From Euryarchaeota archaeon UBA549 (GTDB taxonomy: Archaea > Thermoplasmatota > Poseidoniia > Poseidoniales > Poseidoniaceae), in contig DAGF01000084.1 of assembly GCA_002495645.1 (NCBI GenBank), positions 1 through 12,278 on the forward strand: 12,278 nt of DNA. Reading direction: 5' to 3'. Position 1 is the stretch's first letter. Every line of letters starts with the position of its first letter. This document shows positions 7,081 to 12,278 of this stretch, one piece after another. A program made the translations under genes and the position numbers. The notes under the pieces were generated by a model, which ran no database searches, was not told the origin of the DNA, and was given only the letters and a program-made list of their open reading frames with translations.

Positions 7081-7860
7081 ATGGCGGTTGAAGTTGATCA
7101 ACAAGGCGCTGTTCGTCTCATTAAAATGGCCGGTCAAGCCTCAACGCAGTCGTTCTCGATGACCTTCTTGCCCACGATTGCCGAGGCGATTGATGCGGGT
7201 TTGATGGACAAGGCCACGAAAGCCATCGTGCTGACAGGCGACGGGCGCTTTTTCTCAGCCGGTGCTGATATCAACGCCTTTCAAGATTCAATTGAATCCA
7301 ACACCGCCCCCGAGTTAATTCGTAATCTCACGGGCGTGCTTCATCCGCTGCTCCAACGCATGCGCACCTCCTCCACGATCGTGGTGGCTGCCCTCAACGG
7401 CGTCTCTGCTGGCGGGGGACTCGGTCTTGCCTTGGCTTGCGATGCTCGGGTCGGCACCAACGATGCCCGCATGGCTGCGTCCTATGCTGGGATGGGTCTT
7501 TCACCGGACGGTGGAACGACCTGGCTTCTTCCTCGTCTTGTGGGCGAACAGCGTGCTCGCCGATTCTTCATGCAAAACGAGGTCTGGTCGGGCCGTGAAG
7601 CCCATGAGTATGGGGCCATCGATGTGCTGGTTGATGCTGATTCGTTGATGGAGACGGCCATCGGCTTGGCCACCGTTTGGTCTTCGTGGGGACCTCATAC
7701 CAAGGAAGCGACCAAACACCTTTTGCACGTTCAAACAGACAATGATTTCTCCACCCATTTGGACCATGAGCGCACGCTCATCGAAGCCGCTGGTACGACC
7801 GAGGCGTTCAAAGAAGGCGTGGCCGCTTTCCTCGAAAAGCGACAACCGTCCTTTGATTGA
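7081..7860 (+). CDS. Enoyl-CoA hydratase/isomerase family protein, PaaG-like
   Basis: This 259-residue crotonase-fold enzyme acts on acyl-CoA thioesters. Oxyanion-hole segments are FSAGADI (58-64) and NGVSAGGGLGLALACD (106-121). The segment GLSPDGGTTWLLPRLVG (139-155) matches the PaaG/isomerase subgroup. Asp143 falls where PaaG has its catalytic Asp, and there is no Glu pair typical of true hydratases at the expected places. PaaG converts ring-epoxide phenylacetyl-CoA to an oxepin and also shifts double bonds. The gene is the second of a two-gene unit with the aldehyde dehydrogenase and ends one base before the convergent stop of the next gene. The family is certain. A PaaG-type isomerase role is likely but not proven, and general enoyl-CoA isomerase activity is the alternative. 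Confidence 0.9.
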   Translation: MAVEVDQQGAVRLIKMAGQASTQSFSMTFLPTIAEAIDAGLMDKATKAIVLTGDGRFFSAGADINAFQDSIESNTAPELIRNLTGVLHPLLQRMRTSSTIVVAALNGVSAGGGLGLALACDARVGTNDARMAASYAGMGLSPDGGTTWLLPRLVGEQRARRFFMQNEVWSGREAHEYGAIDVLVDADSLMETAIGLATVWSSWGPHTKEATKHLLHVQTDNDFSTHLDHERTLIEAAGTTEAFKEGVAAFLEKRQPSFD

Positions 7861-7861
7861 A

Positions 7862-8734
7862 TCACTGGATTTGGAACTGTATCTGTTCCTGCTTGCCACC
7901 GCCAAGTCGCATGAGACCCACAACGAGGGCGATGAGCCCGCCACAAATTGAACAGCAGCCCGCGAAGAAGGAGGTGCCCATGACAGCACCTTGGCCCACG
8001 ATTTCCCCCAAAATGGGAATGAACATGGCGTCCTGATCCACGACCTTCATCGGAACATTGTTGCTGTTGGAGACGAAGATTTCATCGCCAATTTCACATT
8101 CGTTCAGTGCACTTCCATCCTCTTGGTCGTTGATGGTGCTGCAGATGACGCCGACCACCACATGGTCTTCGATGTCGTAATAATCCCAACGCTTTGCGCA
8201 GTCGATGGTGGCTACACGCTCGCTGATGTCGTCACCGTCAGCGTCGGTGATGCTCAACGTTCCCAATGCATCGCAGGCGTCAGGTACGCCGTTGCTGTTT
8301 TCGTCGACCTTCGGGTCGCCGGAAATCAGCAGGTACCACCCCATTTCGCCCGCATTATCATCGTCGGTATGGACGAGTGCTTCCTCAGGAACGTGGTCGG
8401 ACGTGTAGGGTCCTGTTTCAATACCCTCAAGCGTTTCTTCGAGGGCGCCGCCTGCAACACCGCCAATCACGAAGCCGAGAATGCCAATCACCACGAGGAC
8501 AGCAGCCACAATCATGGGCACCTTCGGTCCCTTTTTCCCACTCACCACAACGCTTTGACTCGCCATGCCAGGTTGGTAGCCAGCAGCGACCATTTCTGGT
8601 GTGATTTGTTGCATCATGGTCGGGGTCGGGCCCGTGATATCCGCTTCAGAAGCCGATGGTGCTGCGGGAGATTCGGGTTCGCAGTCGGCAGCTTCAGCGA
8701 TGGTACCCCATGGCGTCATGTTGGGTTCACTCAT
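7862..8734 (-). CDS. Hypothetical two-span membrane protein with calcium-loop-like external domain
   Basis: I do not recognise a named family for this 290-residue protein. Residues 1-70 are rich in Pro, Ala, Ser and Glu and look disordered and cytoplasmic. Span 1 is at about 71-96. Residues 97-240 form an acidic external domain containing DENSNGVPDACD (144-155), which looks like a thrombospondin type 3 calcium-binding loop, and a second acidic stretch TDADGDDI (163-170). Cysteines 154, 179, 198 and 213 could make two disulfides. Span 2 is at about 251-276 and includes CCSIC. The tail is short (QEQIQFQIQ). The start has no ribosome binding site, which suggests a short-leader or leaderless message. 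It lies 36 bases after the hydroxyacyl-CoA dehydrogenase. A long open frame on the opposite strand here is judged a shadow. Confidence 0.75.
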   Translation of the reverse strand: MSEPNMTPWGTIAEAADCEPESPAAPSASEADITGPTPTMMQQITPEMVAAGYQPGMASQSVVVSGKKGPKVPMIVAAVLVVIGILGFVIGGVAGGALEETLEGIETGPYTSDHVPEEALVHTDDDNAGEMGWYLLISGDPKVDENSNGVPDACDALGTLSITDADGDDISERVATIDCAKRWDYYDIEDHVVVGVICSTINDQEDGSALNECEIGDEIFVSNSNNVPMKVVDQDAMFIPILGEIVGQGAVMGTSFFAGCCSICGGLIALVVGLMRLGGGKQEQIQFQIQ

Positions 8735-8757
8735 GGTCGTACTTTGCTCAGCGTGTA

Positions 8758-8776
8758 CTTGATACTTGTCTTAAAA
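8758..8776 (-). promoter_or_regulatory. Possible archaeal promoter for the two-span membrane protein
   Basis: Read on the - strand, TTTTAAGA (8769-8776) overlaps the TAA stop of the upstream dehydrogenase, about 35 bases before the ATG at 8734. This would fit a TATA box with a short leader. TATCAAG (8758-8764) lies about 27 bases before the ATG and would fit a leaderless transcript. The absence of a Shine-Dalgarno site agrees with either. Both matches are weak. Confidence 0.3.
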
Positions 8777-9661
8777 CCCACTGAGGTCGGTTTCTTCTGC
8801 CTGCCCGCTCGACCAGTCGTAAATCCCCTTTCCTGTCTTTTTGCCGAGTCGACCTTGAGCCACAAGGTGTTCCAGCAATGGATGGGGTGCATAGGCGTCG
8901 TCGTTGAACGAACGTTGGAGATTCAGCAAGATGTCTCGACGGACGTCAAGCCCCACCAGGTCGGTCAGGGCCAAGGGGCCCATCGGGTGCTTGTAGCCGA
9001 GCACCATCGCGGTGTCGATGTCCTTGGCGCTGGCGACACCGTCAGCGAGCATGCGGATGGCTTCGTTGCCGAGGACGACACCGAGGCGGCTCGTGGCAAA
9101 GCCAGGAATGTCCTTGACCAAAATGCACGTTTTTCCCATCGCTTGGCCCGCTTCTTGCGCCGTGGCGATGGTGTCCTGCGAGGTGCGCTCATGGCGAACC
9201 AGCTCAAGCAATTTCATGATGGGGACAGGATTGAAGAAATGCATACCAATCACGCGTTCCGGGTTGCTGGTTGCGCCAGCAATATCGGCAATGGAAAGCG
9301 AGGAGGTGTTCGTGCCGAGGATGGCGTGAGCGGGTGCAAGTTTGTCAAGTTGAGCGAAGATGCTGTGTTTGAGGTCAGGCAGTTCTGGAACGGCTTCAAT
9401 CACCAAATCGGCATCACCGACCGCAACGGCAAGGTCGTCGACCGCCGTGATGTTGGCCGCCCAAGCATCCCGTTGTTCGGGCGTGGTTTTTCCACGGGCG
9501 ATGCCTTTCTCCCAAAAGGCTGCGATGCGGTCCATGCCGCGCTCAAGCCCTTCTGGAAACGCATCGTAGAGGTTGGTTTGCCATCCGGCTTGAGCGCACA
9601 CTTGAGCGATGCCTGCGCCCATGGTTCCTGCTCCAATCACCGCTACACGTTCAATGGGCAT
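8771..9661 (-). CDS. 3-hydroxyacyl-CoA dehydrogenase (PaaH/Hbd family)
   Basis: This cytosolic enzyme oxidises 3-hydroxyacyl-CoA to 3-ketoacyl-CoA with NAD+, as in beta-oxidation or the last steps of phenylacetate degradation. The frame opens further upstream, but the Met at 9661 starts right at the Rossmann fold (MPIERVAVIGAGTMGAG) and gives 296 residues, the normal family length; the upstream segment is unlike the family and overlaps the transporter gene. Motifs are GAGTMG (10-15), IEAVPE (88-93), NTSSLSI (118-124), GMHFFNP (139-145) with the catalytic His141, and the C-terminal domain DIPGFATSRLG (184-194) followed by GYKHPMGP and GRLGKKTGKGIYDW. Where many members have Asn in PGFxxNR this one has Ser, as in some PaaH-like relatives. 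It lies 22 bases after the transporter gene. Confidence 0.92.
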   Translation of the reverse strand: MPIERVAVIGAGTMGAGIAQVCAQAGWQTNLYDAFPEGLERGMDRIAAFWEKGIARGKTTPEQRDAWAANITAVDDLAVAVGDADLVIEAVPELPDLKHSIFAQLDKLAPAHAILGTNTSSLSIADIAGATSNPERVIGMHFFNPVPIMKLLELVRHERTSQDTIATAQEAGQAMGKTCILVKDIPGFATSRLGVVLGNEAIRMLADGVASAKDIDTAMVLGYKHPMGPLALTDLVGLDVRRDILLNLQRSFNDDAYAPHPLLEHLVAQGRLGKKTGKGIYDWSSGQAEETDLSGF

Positions 9662-9683
9662 GAACCGAGGAGGCGCCTCACCT

Positions 9684-10607
9684 TCATGATGCTTGTCCGG
9701 CGCCTTTCTGTTTTGACTGCGCCAAGACCACACCACCCACGATGAGGGCGAAGGAGACCAGCAATGAAGCTCCGAGTTGTTCATTCAACAGAAGCCATCC
9801 TGCGAGGATGCCAAACGGTGGAACCAGATAGACGTAGAAAGCAGCGGGTCCCGCTCCGATGATACGGATGCCGTCTGCAAACCACACATACGAGAGAACG
9901 GTTGAGAACACGGCGAGAAAGACGATGCCGGTCCATGCATCCATGCTCGGACTTGTCCAACCGGCGTTCAACGATTCAAAGCCCGCCCACGGTGTGAGAA
10001 TGGCCAAACCGATGACCGAGGACCACACCGTGAGGTGAAGCGGACTCAACGGACCATCTGCATCGTCGGGCACCTCCGTCATCACCCGTTTCATGATGAT
10101 GGTCGAGGTTGCCCAAGCCAGCGCTGCTCCTGCGATGAAGGCGTTTCCAATCCAGCGGTCAAGTTTGGGAATGGCCGTGTTGGGCGAGGCCAAGAACAGC
10201 ACGGCGACGCCAGCAAAAGCCAAGGCCAAACCACCGAGAAGGCGCCACGACATTCGCTCGTCCAAAAAGAGGACAGCGAGGAAGGCGGTGAACAACGGGT
10301 TGAACGTGATCATCAACGAGGCATCACCTGCTGCGGTGTACCCCATGCCGTACATGAACAACACCTGGTACATGAAGGTGGAATAGAATCCAATCCAACC
10401 CACCTGTTTCCATTGTTTCTTCGACGGCGTTGTCCACTGGTCCGTCCACTTGAGGAAGATGAGGAACATGGCGACGACCATCACATAGCGTATCCACGCC
10501 GCAGTGATGGGTTCAAGTTCGGTTGCGACCACTCGGCCTGCTGGCCAGCCAAAGCCCCAGATGGCAGCGACGATCACCAGTTTGATGTGAACGCCGGCGT
10601 TGTTCAT
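9684..10607 (-). CDS. EamA/DMT-family transporter
   Basis: This 307-residue integral membrane protein of the drug/metabolite transporter superfamily has two EamA repeats and about ten predicted spans. Recognisable features are the first-span AAIWGFGWPAGR, the GDASLMITFNPLFTAFLAVLFLDE-type segment ending repeat 1 (about residues 93-117), and the matching repeat 2 segment GPAAFYVYLVPPFGILAGWLLLNE (about 252-276). Such proteins export or import small metabolites or amino acids, and the substrate cannot be read from sequence. Its ATG overlaps the stop of the 178-residue gene (ATGA, four bases), and the hydroxyacyl-CoA dehydrogenase follows, so it belongs to the same - strand operon as the BoxB-like oxygenase. 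Transport of the pathway's substrate or product is a reasonable inference only. Confidence 0.9.
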   Translation of the reverse strand: MNNAGVHIKLVIVAAIWGFGWPAGRVVATELEPITAAWIRYVMVVAMFLIFLKWTDQWTTPSKKQWKQVGWIGFYSTFMYQVLFMYGMGYTAAGDASLMITFNPLFTAFLAVLFLDERMSWRLLGGLALAFAGVAVLFLASPNTAIPKLDRWIGNAFIAGAALAWATSTIIMKRVMTEVPDDADGPLSPLHLTVWSSVIGLAILTPWAGFESLNAGWTSPSMDAWTGIVFLAVFSTVLSYVWFADGIRIIGAGPAAFYVYLVPPFGILAGWLLLNEQLGASLLVSFALIVGGVVLAQSKQKGAGQAS

Positions 10608-11140
10608 TCAAATCGCTCCAAACCCAACTGCAGCATGCGGGTTCGGGGAAGCCCGATTTCCGGTAAGCCTGCTGCTGGGGCGTGGAGCTTGAGACCTTCA
10701 ATTCTGTTGACGTACAAACCATAACTGGCGATGTCGTCAGGTTTGTAGGGAGTTTCGAGGCCCATTTTCTGAAGCGTTTGACACGCTTTTTCGGAGTAAA
10801 TCGGGAACAGGTTGGTCGAGAAGTGCATCCATTCCGAGATTCGTTGGGCGTCCACGCCATCAAGGGTCATGAGATGTTCAAGCAACGAGACATCAGGGTA
10901 GGTGGTGGTTCGCAGGACCATCTCGACTTCGTTGACGATGTCTTCGGGCCAAGCGAACGGGGCGCGCTCAGCCCACTGGTCAGCGATGCTGATGTGTTCA
11001 ATCGATTGTTCGGCTTGGACGGCATAGAGCGATTCGATGTAAGAACGGTCTTCGTAAGCATCGGTCACCAAACCGGGCAGGTCTTCGAAAAAGCGTTCAC
11101 ACATTTCGGCGTCCACGCCGTAGAGAGCGACGGGGATCAT
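10604..11140 (-). CDS. Conserved-looking hypothetical protein (178 aa) in the BoxB-like operon
   Basis: I do not recognise this protein. It is predicted soluble, acidic and mostly helical, with no signal peptide or membrane span. It has four His residues, two of them in SIEHISIADQW and SLLEHLMTL, and single Cys residues at about 14 and 140. Aromatic-rich pieces include ISEWMHFSTNLFPIY. No nucleotide-binding or iron-sulfur motif is visible. A GGAGTGG site (11148-11154) lies seven bases before the ATG. The gene starts 18 bases after the BoxB-like oxygenase stops and overlaps the transporter start by four bases (ATGA), so it is translated between the two and is very likely part of the same pathway. 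A small partner or activity-tuning subunit of the oxygenase is one possibility without direct evidence. Confidence 0.8.
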   Translation of the reverse strand: MIPVALYGVDAEMCERFFEDLPGLVTDAYEDRSYIESLYAVQAEQSIEHISIADQWAERAPFAWPEDIVNEVEMVLRTTTYPDVSLLEHLMTLDGVDAQRISEWMHFSTNLFPIYSEKACQTLQKMGLETPYKPDDIASYGLYVNRIEGLKLHAPAAGLPEIGLPRTRMLQLGLERFE

Positions 11141-11147
11141 GAATAAC

Positions 11148-11154
11148 CACTCCA
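11148..11154 (-). promoter_or_regulatory. Ribosome binding site of the 178-residue gene
   Basis: On the - strand GGAGTGG lies in the 18-base gap after the BoxB-like gene, seven bases before the ATG at 11140. It supports that start and co-translation within one operon. Confidence 0.55.
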
Positions 11155-11158
11155 GGAC

Positions 11159-12277
11159 TCAGGCGCTTGCACCAATGCCGGAGGCGATTTGGCGAGCGGT
11201 CATGGGCTTCTCAGCCACCCATTGTTGCTTGAAGAGTTCCTTGAGGTCCTCTTCGTCCTGAGCGGTGGGGAGGTGGGCAGCAACGTAGGCGTTCCATTCG
11301 TCGTCGGAACCTTCGAAGAGGGTGCCTTCAACGGTGTAGCGCTGGCGCTTGAAGTTGCCAATCTCTCGGTTGAAGTTCTCGTGGGGCACGTACAACTCGG
11401 TCGCTCCCTCAGGAAGGTAGCCGCAGAGTTTCCTCACTTCAGCCACAATTTCGTCGTGGTAGTGCTTGCGGGCTTCTTCGTTGAGAGTCTCCTTGGACAC
11501 CTCGACGTCGCCTTCGAGCTTCTTGCGCTCGTCCCAGCGTCCCTTGATGCCCCAGACATAGGCCCAGTGTGCGGATGAAGATTCATCGACACCGAACAGG
11601 TCGTGAGCGGTGGCCACCCACTTGTTGATGTAGCGCTGGAGCATGTCCAATGGAATCACGCCGGCCTTGATAATGCGGCGCAGCCCGTTGGAACCGGTGC
11701 CGAGGTGGAAGGACTCTTCCTTGAGCATGGGGCCCATGCTGGCAGCGAGGGGCTTGAACGCCGAGGTGGAGAGCATGCCGAGTTGGAATTTACCGTCTCG
11801 GTCCACGAACATGGTGTAGCAGAAGAAGTCCAGCCAGTGCGGCATGGGTCGGTTGAAGGCCCCGAGAAGTCGGTCGCCGTCCTGGGCGTTTCGCTCGAGA
11901 AGTTTTTGCGCCTCGCGTCGTCCTTGCTGGCCGAAGTAGGTCATGAGGAGGTAGGCCATTTGCCATCCGTGGCGCTGTTCTTCGGCCATGATACGAGCCG
12001 CAGCGTAGCGGTCGTAGTCGGTCGGTGCGGTGGCGAGGAGGTGGCGCTGTTGTTCAACGGAAGCGAATTCGGTGTCGCCTTGGACGGTGATCATGCTGAC
12101 CAGAGCGTCTCGCATGCTTTGGTGAGGCACTTGGAGTGAGCGCTCCCACTTGGCACGTCCTGCGTAGTCGCCAAATTCGATGACATCGCCAGCACGTTCC
12201 CAATCAAATTGGATGGAGAGATCAAAGTTGCCCATCCATTCACGGTCGTAGCCGACATTGTCTTGCCAGGTCTTGAA
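11159..12277 (-). CDS. BoxB-like di-iron acyl-CoA ring epoxidase / phenylacetic acid catabolic family protein (5'-partial)
   Basis: This is a di-iron oxygenase of the BoxB/PaaA group, which adds one oxygen of O2 to the ring of an aromatic CoA thioester. Numbered from the Met at 12235, all expected iron ligands are present: Glu61 in ASVEQQRH, Glu86 and His89 in AEEQRHGWQM, an Asp in DRDGKFQL (145 or 147), and Glu174 and His177 in KEESFHLG. Segments TVQGDTEFASVEQQRHL, AGVIPLDMLQRYIN and GIKGRW resemble bacterial BoxB as I remember it, more than PaaA. The frame stays open past this Met to the window edge (ending YDREW before it), so the start is outside. The C-terminal half is shorter than bacterial BoxB. 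The 178-residue gene follows after 18 bases. Family is confident; benzoyl-CoA as substrate is inference. Confidence 0.85.
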   Translation of the reverse strand, partial: FKTWQDNVGYDREWMGNFDLSIQFDWERAGDVIEFGDYAGRAKWERSLQVPHQSMRDALVSMITVQGDTEFASVEQQRHLLATAPTDYDRYAAARIMAEEQRHGWQMAYLLMTYFGQQGRREAQKLLERNAQDGDRLLGAFNRPMPHWLDFFCYTMFVDRDGKFQLGMLSTSAFKPLAASMGPMLKEESFHLGTGSNGLRRIIKAGVIPLDMLQRYINKWVATAHDLFGVDESSSAHWAYVWGIKGRWDERKKLEGDVEVSKETLNEEARKHYHDEIVAEVRKLCGYLPEGATELYVPHENFNREIGNFKRQRYTVEGTLFEGSDDEWNAYVAAHLPTAQDEEDLKELFKQQWVAEKPMTARQIASGIGASA

Positions 12278-12278
12278 G

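Noticed and set aside
6163..7137. A 324-codon open frame on the - strand opposite the aldehyde dehydrogenase
   Set aside because: The + strand frame has every catalytic motif of the family; the antisense frame has none and crosses the gene boundary into the isomerase gene.
7861..7861. Possible terminator between the isomerase gene and the convergent membrane protein gene
   Set aside because: There is only one base between the two stops and no hairpin or T-run was seen.
7991..9745. A 584-codon open frame on the + strand, the longest in the window
   Set aside because: It lies antisense across two genes with clear protein features (the two-span membrane protein and the hydroxyacyl-CoA dehydrogenase). 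Its translation is rich in His, Arg and Val without any domain pattern, as expected from the reverse of acidic high-GC genes.
9662..9784. Upstream extension of the hydroxyacyl-CoA dehydrogenase to the Met at 9784
   Set aside because: The 41 extra residues are unlike the family, overlap the end of the transporter gene, and come before a Rossmann fold that normally starts at the N-terminus.
11189..12139. Two + strand open frames opposite the BoxB-like gene
   Set aside because: The - strand frame holds all di-iron ligands; the + strand translations are Val/Gly/His-rich shadows.

Overview
The window looks archaeal. The best guess is a marine Thermoplasmatota genome such as Marine Group II (Poseidoniales), although no ribosomal or other marker gene is present to prove it. 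The reasons are an archaeal-type pilus/secretion ATPase with two separate membrane platform proteins, small proteins with pilin-like N-termini, a 2-phosphoglycerate-kinase-like gene, an acidic coding style, very tight gene packing, and strong GGAGGTG-type ribosome binding sites with few recognisable TATA boxes. No tRNA, rRNA, CRISPR array, insertion sequence or repeat was seen. No gene-free stretch is longer than about 140 bases.

Left third, + strand (1-4865): one tightly packed operon for a type IV-pilus-like machine. It encodes a secretion ATPase (5' end outside the window), a first F-type membrane platform protein, a second platform protein that starts at TTG and carries an extra ~190-residue predicted extracellular domain, and two small single-span proteins with pilin-like N-termini. 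Gaps run from 27 bases down to a 1-base stop/start overlap, so the genes are very probably co-transcribed. The layout of ATPase plus two separate platform genes resembles the Epd/Tad branch of type IV filaments more than archaella, whose ArlJ is a single protein.

Middle (4853-7860): a P-loop kinase of the 2-phosphoglycerate kinase type lies on the - strand. Its 3' end overlaps the last pilus gene by 13 bases. Divergent from it is a two-gene + strand unit: an NAD(P)-dependent aldehyde dehydrogenase and a PaaG-like enoyl-CoA hydratase/isomerase, separated by 9 bases.

Right part (7862-12278), - strand: read from right to left, it has a BoxB-like di-iron acyl-CoA ring epoxidase (5' end outside the window), an unknown 178-residue protein, an EamA-family transporter and a 3-hydroxyacyl-CoA dehydrogenase, all closely linked. 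Next comes a two-span membrane protein with a thrombospondin-3-like calcium loop, which may have its own promoter. It meets the isomerase gene tail to tail with one base between them.

Together, the epoxidase, isomerase, hydroxyacyl-CoA dehydrogenase, aldehyde dehydrogenase and transporter are the enzyme types of an aerobic CoA-dependent aromatic (benzoyl-CoA or phenylacetyl-CoA) degradation route. This is the most interesting inference in the window. The substrate is not proven, and the reductase partner, CoA ligase and ring-opening hydrolase are not in view.
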